NCBI GenBank assembly: GCA_028736075.1
Contig: CP117875.1
Span: 3,968,001 to 4,032,000 of the forward strand
Direction of reading: 5' to 3'
Length of the DNA: 64,000 bases
From: Chryseobacterium sp. KACC 21268
GTDB lineage: Bacteria; Bacteroidota; Bacteroidia; Flavobacteriales; Weeksellaceae
In this document: positions 8,471 to 17,295 of the stretch, piece after piece
Layout: every line of letters starts with the position of its first letter
How positions within the stretch are numbered: the first letter of the stretch is position 1
Notes under the pieces: generated by a model
Told to the model about the DNA's origin: nothing
What the model saw: only the letters and a program-made list of their open reading frames with translations
Databases searched by the model: none
Made by a program: the position numbers and the translations under genes

Positions 8471-8937
8471 TATTGAATGACTGCTAAATTACTATCATCC
8501 TGCTTTTTTACGACAGAATATTTTATACTAACCTGCGTATTTTCTGAAAGGGTTTTGCGGGCGAGGTAAGGACTTTTGCAGACCTCAGATCGCATCACAT
8601 AGTCGCCTTGTTCCACGACTATGCTTTCTGTTTTTTTTGCTGCAACAGGAACTGTGTAGCTTTTCCCGCCAAGAATATTCATTGTGAAGTCACAATCAGA
8701 TTCATTATTGATGATGAGCACCATATGCTTGTTGGACTCGTCTGTATTGAACAATTGATTAAGAAGCGTGACAGCCTTATCCTGAATTTTCAATTTGACT
8801 TTTACCGGTTCCAGTTCCATATCATTTGCTCCTTGCTGTACAGATGGCGTTGCCGATACTGATAATGGAGTGACTGTTTTGGTCGTCCCACAACTAATTA
8901 AGCAAAAAGCAAAAAACAGAAAAAAATATTTATTCAT
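8470..8937 (-). CDS. Small lipoprotein, paralogue of the 14.2 kb protein
   Basis: 155 aa. Lipoprotein signal MNKYFFLFFAFCLISC with Cys16. The C-terminal 80 residues (VLIINNESDCDFTMNILGG, then AAKKTESIVVEQGDYVMRSEVC) align with the end of the protein encoded at 14209-14772 (IQIVNKSSCVLIVKISGKK, then GQNYILVDKGSYNITTSIC). Both have a conserved Cys after the N-S/E-S pattern and a second Cys after the G-D/S-Y stretch. The domain looks like an all-beta sandwich; I believe it is one of the Chryseobacterium DUF families but am not certain of its number. Its start overlaps the trmB end by 8 bases, so it is cotranscribed. Function unknown. Confidence 0.75.
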   Translation of the reverse strand: MNKYFFLFFAFCLISCGTTKTVTPLSVSATPSVQQGANDMELEPVKVKLKIQDKAVTLLNQLFNTDESNKHMVLIINNESDCDFTMNILGGKSYTVPVAAKKTESIVVEQGDYVMRSEVCKSPYLARKTLSENTQVSIKYSVVKKQDDSNLAVIQ

Positions 8938-9610
8938 TTTTTAATTTGAATTTGATGTAGGTAATTGTCTTTCCTTTGGAAGAGAACAATTCCTCGTAGT
9001 AGGTTCTTATATCTTTCAGTAATGGTGTGTCGGGCTGATATTCTGCAGCGCCGTAGATGTCGTGATGGGCCGTGAGAATCTCGTGCCCCAAACCTTGCAA
9101 AAGACCAAGCGTGTACCCATGCAAATATTCGGAATCTGTTTTTAAATGGATGATTCCGTCCTTTTTCAGGATGTGCCTGTACTTTTGTAAAAATTCTGGA
9201 TTTGTAAGTCTATGCTTTGTTCTTCTGTATTTGATCTGCGGATCCGGAAAGGTGATCCAAATTTCAGAAACTTCATTCTCAGCAAACAGATTGTCAATCA
9301 ATTCTATCTGGGTTCTGAGGAATGCGACATTGGTCAAGTTGCTTTCGATAGCTTCTTTGGCTCCGAACCAAAATCTTGCGCCTTTGATGTCTACACCTAT
9401 AAAATTTTTCTCCGGGAAGGCCTTCGCCAATCCTACAGAATATTCTCCTTTTCCACAGCCTAATTCTAAAACAATTGGATTGTCGTTGCCAAAAAACTCC
9501 TGCCACTTTCCTTTGTGTTCAAAATTATTAATAGCCTGATCACGGGTTGGCTGGATGACATTTGGAAGTATTATATTTTCTCTGAATCTTGCTGCTTTGT
9601 TCTTGCCCAT
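8930..9610 (-). CDS. trmB: tRNA (guanine-N7-)-methyltransferase
   Basis: 226 aa, normal for TrmB. SAM site VLELGCGKGEYSVGLA (about 47-62), the second acidic motif FIGVDIKGARFW, the catalytic region WITFPDPQIKYRRTKHRL (about 118-135) and LKTDSEYLHGYT are visible. It methylates G46 in the tRNA variable loop. First gene of a two-gene unit with the following lipoprotein. Confidence 0.95.
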   Translation of the reverse strand: MGKNKAARFRENIILPNVIQPTRDQAINNFEHKGKWQEFFGNDNPIVLELGCGKGEYSVGLAKAFPEKNFIGVDIKGARFWFGAKEAIESNLTNVAFLRTQIELIDNLFAENEVSEIWITFPDPQIKYRRTKHRLTNPEFLQKYRHILKKDGIIHLKTDSEYLHGYTLGLLQGLGHEILTAHHDIYGAAEYQPDTPLLKDIRTYYEELFSSKGKTITYIKFKLKNE

Positions 9611-9719
9611 TTATACAGTTTTCATTTTAATTTTAAAACCGCAATAAAAATATATATTTATATTGTAATCACAAAAAATATTTAATATAAATTTAAAAAT
9701 CAATAAAAATAAATCAATA

Positions 9720-10517
9720 TCAAAGAGTCCCAGATGTAACCTGCATCAAATGAGAATTTTGCAATCTTCGAAGATAAATCGGAAGATATTTTTCGATGTA
9801 AGTTTTAGCAGCTTCGTAGTTACTCGTCTCCAGATAATCTGTAATGTTATCCGAACTGTAAACGAACTGTAGAAAATTTGGGATCAATTCTTTAGGGATT
9901 TTCATTTTGATAAAATAATCATCACCGTAGTAATCCTGAAGATTTTTGATATTTGTGGCCATCCTCTCGTACTGATAGTAGCGTTCTTTCTTTTTCTTCT
10001 CCCCGGAAATCAAATCAAAAATACTGTCTATACTGAAGCTCAAACCCTGATTGAATGACATAACGGGAAGTTCCGGTGAGTTACCATCGCCTTTCGGTTC
10101 TGGCAGACCAATCATCTTTCTAAGTTCAAAAGCTTTTTCTGAACCTTTCAGCATTGCAACATCCCTGCGCAGGTTTCCTGTGGGTTTAAAGGAACTCAGA
10201 ATCACTTCCTGAATCTCGTAATATGCAATCTGCAACTCTACAAAATTCTTCCTCATTTCCAGCATCTGAGCCGTGACTTCTATATCTTTTCTTTCTGTTG
10301 CGATGGATGTAAATCTGAGAACATCGCCTACTTTGACAGGGATTCTAAACTCGCCGTTGTAGTTTGCCATTACACTTTTGTGTGCATTGATATTGGTTAC
10401 ATAAACCTGATTGAGATAGAGACTGGATTTGTCTCTGATGAAGATTTCACCTTCCAGATCTTGTCCGTAAATTGGTAATAAACAAAGCAATAGAAAAACG
10501 GTAAATATCTTCTTCAT
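9720..10517 (-). CDS. Exported protein with carboxypeptidase-regulatory-like domain
   Basis: 265 aa. Signal peptide MKKIFTVFLLLCLLPIYG. Residues about 20-95 (LEGEIFIRDKSSLYLNQVYVTNINAHKSVM ... GEFRIPVKVGDVLRFTSI) match the CarboxypepD_reg-like beta-sandwich common in Bacteroidota surface proteins. The rest is helical and charged with no family I recognise. It is probably periplasmic or on the outer membrane. It is alone in its transcript, with a promoter box just upstream at 10528-10535. Confidence 0.72.
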   Translation of the reverse strand: MKKIFTVFLLLCLLPIYGQDLEGEIFIRDKSSLYLNQVYVTNINAHKSVMANYNGEFRIPVKVGDVLRFTSIATERKDIEVTAQMLEMRKNFVELQIAYYEIQEVILSSFKPTGNLRRDVAMLKGSEKAFELRKMIGLPEPKGDGNSPELPVMSFNQGLSFSIDSIFDLISGEKKKKERYYQYERMATNIKNLQDYYGDDYFIKMKIPKELIPNFLQFVYSSDNITDYLETSNYEAAKTYIEKYLPIYLRRLQNSHLMQVTSGTL

Positions 10518-10527
10518 AATAATTCGG

Positions 10528-10535
10528 CAAATTTA
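10528..10535 (-). promoter_or_regulatory. -7 box for the 9.7 kb exported protein
   Basis: TAAATTTG on the minus strand, a full match to TAnnTTTG, 11 bases upstream of the start codon. Confidence 0.45.
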
Positions 10536-10664
10536 TAGAGAATTACAAATAGAATCGTTACAAAAAAGGAGCCGACAAGGTTAAAATTATATTAAACTTT
10601 ATTGGATTTTTGTTAAGTAATGAGAATAAAAATCTGATTTTTAAAATTATTGTTAAATCTGATT

Positions 10665-13046
10665 TTATTCCGAGTTCCTGTTTTTCAACAAGATCCAGCC
10701 TGTATTTTGTACTCTTTTAGGATTTCCAGATTCATTCCATTCCAAGATGTACCAGTAAGATGACGTTGGTAACTTTCTACCATTGGAAGTTCCATTCCAA
10801 ATGAACTTATTGCTCGTGTCTCCCTTGAAAACCAAAACACCATTTCTGTCATACACTTCAAATTTTGGATCAAGTTTGTTTAACAGTGATGAATAATTAA
10901 TAAAATCATTCACGCCATCATTGTTAGGTGTAATGACGTTTTGCGTATTGATCAAGGAAAATTCTTTTGCAACTACAGCGCAACCATCTGCTCCTCTGAC
11001 ATAAATAGTATGCGTTCCAAGATCAACATCAGTAAAATTACTCGAACTTTGATAAAGACCATTATCCAAAGCATAAAGATATGGCGAAGTCCCTCCGGAA
11101 ACCAAAACCGTCACAGTTGTTCCTTCTATCACAACGTTATCGATAACAGGATCTTCTGCTTCTGTGATTTTAACGAATTGTTTATAAACACAGCCATTGA
11201 AACCCAGTTCTACCCAATAATCTCCAGGTCCTACTTTTTTTATCTCTTGCGTTGTTTGCCCAGTGTTCCATTTGTAAGAAGTAAATCTGAGACCAGTTAC
11301 TGGGTCTAATCCATCTCCTGCATCCAAATTTATTTCCTCACCTTTGCAGATGATGGTTTTCATATTTTTAAGATTTTCAGACTCTTTCGGTTTTTTGAAT
11401 TTGAATCTTATTTCTTTATAATTAGGACAAAATTCATCCTTTTCTATTCTAATGAAAAATTTCGCATCTGCACTGATGGTTTGCGAACTTGAGATGGTTG
11501 AAGCTCCACCAATCTTCGCTTTTGCTTCTGTATCGAAGTAAGTTGGAACAACATCGGTTTCATTTGTAATTATTTTAATATAATCTGCTAAATCAAAAGT
11601 CTGACTTCCATCAATATCATTATCACAAATATCTTGTTCCTGAACAGCATTAAAACTAAGCTTTGTTCCAAAAGTAAACTGAATCGGATAAATCTCCGGC
11701 GCACAGGTTTTTGAATTAACTGATAAGTATAAAGTCTGTGGATTGCTTGTAAAATCAAACTCAGTGTCCGGATTTATTGCAGTACCGCCAGGCGTCCGCG
11801 AATATGTACGGTAGAAGACTGCTTTGTCATAATTTTTAATAATCTCATTATCAAACCTGGAAAGTTTAGCTGCAAAACTTCCATTGAAATCGTAATCACA
11901 AACCACAATGGGCGAGGTCGTAACCTGGGCGACAGGCGCTTTTTCCACCGTTACACTTCCTGCCAATTTACAGCCACTTGCCAACTCTACATCAAGGCTG
12001 AAAACTCCATCTTCATTATTGACTTCATAATAATCTGTTGTGATAGGATCTCCAAATGAGTCCAAAATCTGCGTTCCATTTTTAAACCACGAATATTTCG
12101 CAGACGCATCTATAATTGGCGGATTAGGCGTTATGATATATGGCACACCTTTACAAAGTGGATCCGCATTTCCAATGGTAAGATCTTTCCCAATATCTAT
12201 ATTCCCTGTGAAACTACCCGCTTTTAGGAAAACCGCAGAATCAAAAATACCGTCCTTATCACCGTGATCTGCAATGACAAGTTTAATATGATATTTCACA
12301 CCTTTCTCAACAGTAGCAATCGCCTTCAGAACTTTAGTTTGACCATTAAAATTTGTGGCGGATGTAGAACCAGAAATATCTGGATTGTAGTTTCCAAAAA
12401 AAGCAGGATGCCCATCCTGATTATTACACGTAATACCACTAACTGTTGTAGAGGTCACAGGAATATTGGTTCCTGGAACCAAAGCGATATTTCTGTAGTA
12501 CTCTGTATTATCTGCCTTTTTTATCAGGAAAGCAAATACGTCTGAAAAGTAGCAATTACTACTTCTGTACTCTTCCGACAGAAACATGTAATCGAAACTA
12601 ATCACATCACTTTGGTTAGATATAAAATCAAACTCCAGATAAGTAGCATTTCTTACATTGTTTGTATTCATACCTGCAGTCATCAACATTTCAGACAAAT
12701 CTATATCACCATCCCACCGGGAAAAATATTCGCTTTGCACGTTATCATTGGGACCAGGTGCAAGAGAAACTTTTCCAGTGGAAAGTATGATCCCTTCATC
12801 AAAAGGGAAAGCACTGCCATTTTTATAAAAGTAGCCAAAACTAAGATCTGTATTGCCAAAATTTTGCCCCCAGACTTTTACGTTGTCTGCGGTAATACAA
12901 CTGGCATTCTGCGAACCTACAAATTTTTTCACCAGATCCTCTTTGGATAGACTTTTATCTACACTGATAAATTGCGCTTTAGTATAATTAATGAAAATTA
13001 AACCAACAAAGCAAAGTAGGAATTGGGAAAATCTGGAGAATTTCAT
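10665..13046 (-). CDS. T9SS type B sorting-domain protein with choice-of-anchor L domain
   Basis: 793 aa. Signal peptide at 1-24. Residues about 60-280 form a choice-of-anchor L domain (FSYGYFYKNG..., GIILSTGKVSLAPGPND, YLEFDFISNQSDVISFDYMF, FLSEEYR). Repeated immunoglobulin-like or SprB-like segments follow. The last 90 residues start with VITPNNDGVNDFI and end with GWILLKN, the gliding-motility type C-terminal domain (type B signal) that directs export through the type IX system. It is a likely cell-surface adhesin or matrix protein. It has a clear promoter box at 13065-13072. Confidence 0.9.
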   Translation of the reverse strand: MKFSRFSQFLLCFVGLIFINYTKAQFISVDKSLSKEDLVKKFVGSQNASCITADNVKVWGQNFGNTDLSFGYFYKNGSAFPFDEGIILSTGKVSLAPGPNDNVQSEYFSRWDGDIDLSEMLMTAGMNTNNVRNATYLEFDFISNQSDVISFDYMFLSEEYRSSNCYFSDVFAFLIKKADNTEYYRNIALVPGTNIPVTSTTVSGITCNNQDGHPAFFGNYNPDISGSTSATNFNGQTKVLKAIATVEKGVKYHIKLVIADHGDKDGIFDSAVFLKAGSFTGNIDIGKDLTIGNADPLCKGVPYIITPNPPIIDASAKYSWFKNGTQILDSFGDPITTDYYEVNNEDGVFSLDVELASGCKLAGSVTVEKAPVAQVTTSPIVVCDYDFNGSFAAKLSRFDNEIIKNYDKAVFYRTYSRTPGGTAINPDTEFDFTSNPQTLYLSVNSKTCAPEIYPIQFTFGTKLSFNAVQEQDICDNDIDGSQTFDLADYIKIITNETDVVPTYFDTEAKAKIGGASTISSSQTISADAKFFIRIEKDEFCPNYKEIRFKFKKPKESENLKNMKTIICKGEEINLDAGDGLDPVTGLRFTSYKWNTGQTTQEIKKVGPGDYWVELGFNGCVYKQFVKITEAEDPVIDNVVIEGTTVTVLVSGGTSPYLYALDNGLYQSSSNFTDVDLGTHTIYVRGADGCAVVAKEFSLINTQNVITPNNDGVNDFINYSSLLNKLDPKFEVYDRNGVLVFKGDTSNKFIWNGTSNGRKLPTSSYWYILEWNESGNPKRVQNTGWILLKNRNSE

Positions 13047-13064
13047 TTAATATAATATGGAGTG

Positions 13065-13072
13065 CAAATTTA
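13065..13072 (-). promoter_or_regulatory. -7 box for the type B T9SS protein
   Basis: TAAATTTG followed by CACTCC on the minus strand. This is a full TAnnTTTG match about 18 bases before the ATG. Confidence 0.5.
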
Positions 13073-13094
13073 CTTCTAAATATGATAACAAAAA

Positions 13095-13120
13095 ATCCTG
13101 CTATAAAAATATAGCAGGAT
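13095..13120 (-). terminator. Terminator of tsf
   Basis: An 11-bp stem (ATCCTGCTATA / TATAGCAGGAT) with an A-rich loop, followed on the minus strand by TTTTTGTT. It lies between the tsf stop and the next promoter. Confidence 0.8.
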
Positions 13121-13145
13121 CTGATTTATTTGTTTTGAATCTTAA

Positions 13146-13970
13146 TTAAGAAAGTGCAACTCTTACGAATCCAGTTACTTTAAGATCTCCGTTCACAGAC
13201 TTCACATAGTCAGCAACACTGATTCCAGCATCTTTGATGAAAGACTGATGTACCAAAGTGTTGTCTTTGTAGAATCTCTGCATTTTACCTTTCAAGATAT
13301 TATCGATGATGTTTGCAGGTTTTCCTTCTTTTGTCAACAATTCTCTTTCGATCTCCAATTCTTTGTCGATAGTCTCCTGAGAAACCTGAGTTTCGTCTAG
13401 AGCAATTGGGTTCATTGCAGCAACTTGCATAGAAACAGATTTTGCAGCTTCATCAGCACCGTCTACTTTTGCAGAAAGTGAAGTGATAGAAGCGATCTTG
13501 TTCCCAGCGTGGATGTAAGCTCCCAAGAACGCACCTTGAATACTTTCAAAAGCACCGATCTCGATCTTCTCTCCGATGATTCCAGTTTGCTCGATCAATT
13601 TATCAGCAACAGATTGTCCGTGGAAGTCAGAAGCCAAAAACTCTTCTTTGTTAGAATATGCAACAGCTTGCTCAGCCAATTCGTAAGCCAATTCTACGAA
13701 TGCATCATTCTTAGCAACGAAGTCAGTCTCACAGTTAAGAGAGATGATCGCTCCTAGTGTGTTGTCTTGGTTTACTCTTGCGATCACAGCACCTTCAGAA
13801 GAATCTCTGTCCGCTCTGTTAGCAGCTACTTTTTGACCTTTTTTTCTAAGGATGTCGATTGCTTTTTCGAAATCTCCTTCAGCTTCTGTAAGAGCTTTCT
13901 TGCAATCCATCATTCCTGCACCTGTGGTGTTTCTTAGTTTTGCTACATCTGCAGCTACTGGTGTATACAT
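13146..13970 (-). CDS. tsf: Elongation factor Ts
   Basis: 274 aa from MYTPVAADVAKL. An upstream ATG at 14030 would add 20 unconserved residues and lies too close to the promoter box at 14028-14035. The N-terminal UBA-like region carries LRNTTGAGMMDCKKAL and the core carries CETDFVAKNDAF, the EF-Tu contact that drives nucleotide exchange. Length is normal. The gene stands alone with its own promoter and terminator. rpsB, its usual upstream partner in bacteria, is not adjacent: the next gene upstream is on the other strand. Confidence 0.96.
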   Translation of the reverse strand: MYTPVAADVAKLRNTTGAGMMDCKKALTEAEGDFEKAIDILRKKGQKVAANRADRDSSEGAVIARVNQDNTLGAIISLNCETDFVAKNDAFVELAYELAEQAVAYSNKEEFLASDFHGQSVADKLIEQTGIIGEKIEIGAFESIQGAFLGAYIHAGNKIASITSLSAKVDGADEAAKSVSMQVAAMNPIALDETQVSQETIDKELEIERELLTKEGKPANIIDNILKGKMQRFYKDNTLVHQSFIKDAGISVADYVKSVNGDLKVTGFVRVALS

Positions 13971-14027
13971 AATGAAATTATTTTTTATTATTTGTTTTGA
14001 TTTTACGCTTTCACGTTTTTCAGCGTG

Positions 14028-14035
14028 CAAATATA
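14028..14035 (-). promoter_or_regulatory. -7 box of tsf promoter
   Basis: TATATTTG followed by CACG on the minus strand, a full consensus match. The leader to the ATG at 13970 would be about 50 bases. Confidence 0.6.
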
Positions 14036-14208
14036 GTGATTTTTATAAAAAAATAATGCACATTATTATTCTTAATGAAATAGAGGTGCGACATTATTTT
14101 TTAATATTAATTGATGATCCATTTATTTAATTATCATAATTTTTCAATCATTTCACAAGATTTAATTTATTTTTACGTTTCAAATTCAATCCAGATATTT
14201 ATATTATA

Positions 14209-14772
14209 ATGAAGAAGATATTTTTACTTTTGTTTCTCACGATCGGAATTTCTGCATTTTCACAAAGCGTTTTCGAGGCCAAACAGACGACAGATAGAGC
14301 GGTAGTTGAAAAATTTATCCGCGAAAATCCAAACCATCCCGCTATTCCTCAACTAAAACAAAGAGCACTATCTTTAAAATACGGAGGATCATCCACAGTT
14401 GCAAAACCAGCCATCACCCAGATGACTGAAAAGAAAATAGAAAGAACATCCACTGTAGGAACATCCGCTGCAAAAGGAGAACCTTCTCAGCAGGCAAAAA
14501 ATACGGCTGCTGTACTTACAAATCTTTTTAACAACGATCCTAATAAAAAGGAAGCTGTGATTCAAATCGTGAACAAATCCAGCTGTGTTCTCATCGTAAA
14601 AATAAGTGGAAAAAAATTCTACAATCTTACAGTCCCTTCCAACGGGCAAAACTACATCCTGGTGGATAAAGGATCGTACAACATTACGACATCCATCTGC
14701 GATGCAAAGTACAACCAGAATAAAGCTGTGACAAAAGATATCATCATCACCCTGAATGGAGGAAGGCGATAG
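14209..14772 (+). CDS. Exported protein, paralogue of the 8.5 kb lipoprotein
   Basis: 187 aa. Cleavable signal peptide MKKIFLLLFLTIGISAFSQ, not a lipobox. Residues about 25-50 are a short helical segment and 60-100 a polar linker. Residues 105-187 are the domain shared with the protein at 8470-8937, including two conserved cysteines (SSCVLIV and TSICDAK). The stop overlaps the start of the next gene by 17 bases, so both are likely made from one transcript. Function unknown; location periplasmic or surface. Confidence 0.75.
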   Translation: MKKIFLLLFLTIGISAFSQSVFEAKQTTDRAVVEKFIRENPNHPAIPQLKQRALSLKYGGSSTVAKPAITQMTEKKIERTSTVGTSAAKGEPSQQAKNTAAVLTNLFNNDPNKKEAVIQIVNKSSCVLIVKISGKKFYNLTVPSNGQNYILVDKGSYNITTSICDAKYNQNKAVTKDIIITLNGGRR

Positions 14773-15556
14773 AAATCAATTTTCGAAACATATTTCATTG
14801 AAGTTAGTTTACCTCATATTTATATTAAGTTCAAGCCTATTTTTTTCCCAGAAGAAAATAGGCTTGGATTCTTTGAACACCAAAGATGTGCAGGAATTGT
14901 TCGGCGACGATTATGGCAGCATCTATCTCTACAAGAACAAAGATCTGAGTTTCACAAAATATGATTCGCTCGGAAATCAACTTGGGAAACTGATGTTGAC
15001 CTTTCCCTACAAGATCCAAAGCGTCAATAATCCGCTCAACATTGTGATGTTCTCCGAAAATGCTCAGGAGATCAAATTCTTTGACCAAAATCTGAACGAG
15101 ATCCAAAAGATCAACCTAAGTATGAATTTTGGTTTCATCAAAGCCGTTTATGCAGAAGACCTTCAATTTGCGTGGATGATAGACGAAAGCAACAAAACCC
15201 TTATCCAATATAATTTTCGCAGCACCTCTGTGATAAGCTCTTTTCCTTTTAATATCAATCTTCAGTCGCTAAAAGATTTTGTGGTCTACAACAATCGAAT
15301 CTACATTCTAAGAGAAAACACTTTTGAAGTTTACAGCACAAAGGCAACACTACTCTATTCGACGCCCATTTCCAATGCCCGAAAAATCAGGAGGATCAAC
15401 AATGATATTTTGATATTCGGAAGCCAAACCGTAAGCAGATTTGACGGCAAAGACCTCACTCAAATTTTTCAAAATGAAAGCGCAAAAATTGTGGATAAAA
15501 ATAACGCGGGATTTTTGGCACTCATAAAAGACAAACTATATCTTTACACCAAATAA
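14756..15556 (+). CDS. Exported protein of unknown function
   Basis: 266 aa. The predicted ATG lies inside the end of the preceding gene. The signal segment is LKLVYLIFILSSSLFFSQ at about 16-33, so the n-region is long; a TTG at codon 15 could be a later start. The mature part alternates beta-strands and short turns (YKNKDLSFTKYDSLGNQLG, LVFSENAQEIKFFDQN), consistent with a beta-propeller. No catalytic motif is visible. It is cotranscribed with the 14209 gene, so a joint envelope role is plausible but unproven. Confidence 0.7.
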   Translation: MEEGDRNQFSKHISLKLVYLIFILSSSLFFSQKKIGLDSLNTKDVQELFGDDYGSIYLYKNKDLSFTKYDSLGNQLGKLMLTFPYKIQSVNNPLNIVMFSENAQEIKFFDQNLNEIQKINLSMNFGFIKAVYAEDLQFAWMIDESNKTLIQYNFRSTSVISSFPFNINLQSLKDFVVYNNRIYILRENTFEVYSTKATLLYSTPISNARKIRRINNDILIFGSQTVSRFDGKDLTQIFQNESAKIVDKNNAGFLALIKDKLYLYTK

Positions 15557-15644
15557 ATGATAATCGATAAGCGATAAATGATTTTTCACTTTCCTTTTAT
15601 CAATATTATCATTCATCAATTATCACCTATCAATTATAATTAGA
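15557..15644. repeat. ATCAATTATCA-type spacer repeat
   Basis: The 89-base gap before the kinase gene consists of imperfect units such as GATAAGCGATAAATGAT and ATCATTCATCAATTATCACC. Similar text lies immediately upstream of starts at 17563, 55430 (minus strand) and 62444. Confidence 0.45.
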
Positions 15645-15645
15645 A

Positions 15646-16260
15646 ATGCATATCGCTGTTACAGGAAATATTGGAGCCGGAAAAACAACCCTTACGACAA
15701 TGTTATCAAAGCATTACAATTGGGAAGCGCAATTTGAAGATGTAGACCACAATCCTTATTTGGACGATTTCTATGGCGATATGTCAAAGTGGAGTTTTGC
15801 ACTTCAGATCTACTTTTTGGGAAGCAGATTCCGACAAGTGAAAGAGATCCGAGAGAGTGGAAAAAACGTTATCCAGGACAGAACGATCTATGAAGATGCA
15901 CACATTTTTGCAGAAAATCTAGCTGAGATGAATCTCCTTTCCGAGCGCGATTTTAACAATTATTTATCAGTTTTTTCACTGATGAAAGACTTTGTTTCGG
16001 CACCGGATTTGCTAATCTACCTGAGAGCAGATGTTCCGACTTTGGTGAGACAGATCTCCAAAAGAGGACGTGAATATGAAGCCGGGATCAGCATAGATTA
16101 CCTATCAAAACTGAACAACAAATACCAAAGCTGGATAGAGAATTATAAAGAAGGAAAACTTCTTATAATCGATGTTGATGACCTGGATTTTGTAGAAAGA
16201 CCAGAAGATTTCGGGTACATATTAGAAAGAATTGATGCAGAGTTGAACGGTTTGTTTTAG
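15646..16260 (+). CDS. Deoxynucleoside kinase
   Basis: 204 aa. P-loop GNIGAGKTTL (about 7-16). The dNK-type motifs are DVDHNPYLDDFYGD, QIYFLGSRFRQ and DRTIYEDAHIFAENL (about 78-92, the ERS/DRS-like region). The lid segment is ISKRGREYE. It phosphorylates deoxynucleosides for salvage; whether it prefers deoxyadenosine or deoxyguanosine cannot be told. The next gene follows after 76 bases. Confidence 0.9.
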   Translation: MHIAVTGNIGAGKTTLTTMLSKHYNWEAQFEDVDHNPYLDDFYGDMSKWSFALQIYFLGSRFRQVKEIRESGKNVIQDRTIYEDAHIFAENLAEMNLLSERDFNNYLSVFSLMKDFVSAPDLLIYLRADVPTLVRQISKRGREYEAGISIDYLSKLNNKYQSWIENYKEGKLLIIDVDDLDFVERPEDFGYILERIDAELNGLF

Positions 16261-16336
16261 ATTATTTTTGGCGAAATAGTTTAGCAGACCTTAGAAAATT
16301 ACAATCGCCAAAGTTTTAATTTAAAGCATCACTGTT

Positions 16337-16687
16337 ATGATCAAAGTAATCCACAACAACAGCTGTCCGAAGTCCAAAGCCATTTTGGAATATCTGGATG
16401 AGAATGATATCAAATTTCAGATCATTGATATCAAGAAAGATCCACTCAGCCTTTTTGAGTTGAGAACACTTTTCAAAAAACTAAACAAGAATCCAAGCAG
16501 GTTGCTAAGACACTCCAAAGAACTTTATAAAAAATATTTCTCAGATTCCGAATCTGTGAATGATGAACAAGCCTTGGAAGTGATCGCTTTAAATCCCGAA
16601 TTGATACAATGTCCTATCCTAATTAAAGGAAAGGTGGCGATGCCGGGAAATCCGTTGGAAAACGTCAAATTCTTCATAGAAAACTAA
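16337..16687 (+). CDS. ArsC/Spx-family protein (arsenate reductase-like)
   Basis: 116 aa thioredoxin-fold ArsC family. The N-terminal site NSCPKSKAILEYL has the single cysteine of ArsC-type reductases (Cys10, CxxS). The central DPLSLFELRTLFKKLNKNPSRLLR and the end QCPILIKGKVAMPGNPLENV (cis-Pro region) fit the family. Without ars neighbours, a role in arsenate resistance is not supported; many such proteins are general redox or YffB-like factors. Confidence 0.85.
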   Translation: MIKVIHNNSCPKSKAILEYLDENDIKFQIIDIKKDPLSLFELRTLFKKLNKNPSRLLRHSKELYKKYFSDSESVNDEQALEVIALNPELIQCPILIKGKVAMPGNPLENVKFFIEN

Positions 16688-16710
16688 ATTACACTGCATA
16701 TACAAAGAAG

Positions 16711-16749
16711 CGAACGTGGAATATCAATTATCAAATATTTCACGTTCGT
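16711..16749 (+). terminator. Terminator after the ArsC-like gene
   Basis: A 14-bp stem (CGAACGTGGAATAT / ATATTTCACGTTCG, with wobble) followed by TTTTTTT on the plus strand. Confidence 0.8.
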
Positions 16750-16775
16750 TTTTTTATGAATTATTTTTAAAATAA

Positions 16776-16807
16776 TTTGCCTATCCGGAAAATAATCCTT
16801 TATTTTG
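16776..16807 (+). promoter_or_regulatory. Promoter of rpmB operon
   Basis: TTTG at 16776-16779 and TTATTTTG (7 of 8 to TAnnTTTG) at 16800-16807, spaced 20 bases, followed by CAC. The leader to the rpmB ATG is about 33 bases. Confidence 0.5.
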
Positions 16808-16845
16808 CACTCTCAAATATTCATTAGTCAAAAGAACATCGAGAT

Positions 16846-17094
16846 ATGTCAAGAATTTGCCAAATAACAGGTAAGCGTGCAATGGTAGGAAACAACGTTT
16901 CCCACGCTAATAACAAAACGAAAAGACGTTTTGAAATTAATTTACTAGAGAAGAAATTTTTTCTTCCTGAGCAAGATAAATCAGTAACCCTGAAAGTTTC
17001 TGCACACGGATTGAGAATTATCAATAAGATTGGTATCGAGGAGGCGCTTGAAAGAGCAGCTAGAAATGGATTTATTAAAAACACTACTAAGTAA
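16846..17094 (+). CDS. rpmB: 50S ribosomal protein L28
   Basis: 82 aa. [21 protein letters not shown] and [10 protein letters not shown] are hallmark L28 sequence. It has only one N-terminal cysteine and no paired CxxC, so it is the zinc-free form. The stop shares one base with the rpmG start (TAATG). Confidence 0.97.
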   Translation: MSRICQITGKRAMVGNNVSHANNKTKRRFEINLLEKKFFLPEQDKSVTLKVSAHGLRIINKIGIEEALERAARNGFIKNTTK

Positions 17095-17276
17095 TGGCTA
17101 AAAAAGGTAACAGAGTTCAGGTAATTCTAGAATGTACTGAGCACAGAGAAAGCGGCGTAGCAGGAATGTCAAGATACATTACTACAAAAAATAAAAAGAA
17201 CACTACAGAGAGATTGGAGCTTAAAAAATTCAATCCGGTTCTTAAGAAATATACTGTTCACAAAGAGATTAAGTAA
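17094..17276 (+). CDS. rpmG: 50S ribosomal protein L33
   Basis: 60 aa. [21 protein letters not shown] and [17 protein letters not shown] are typical of L33. It lacks the two CxxC pairs, so it is the zinc-independent type. Translationally coupled to rpmB; the DUF4295 gene follows 19 bases on. Confidence 0.97.
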   Translation: MAKKGNRVQVILECTEHRESGVAGMSRYITTKNKKNTTERLELKKFNPVLKKYTVHKEIK

Positions 17277-17295
17277 TCTATAAAAATATTTTACA

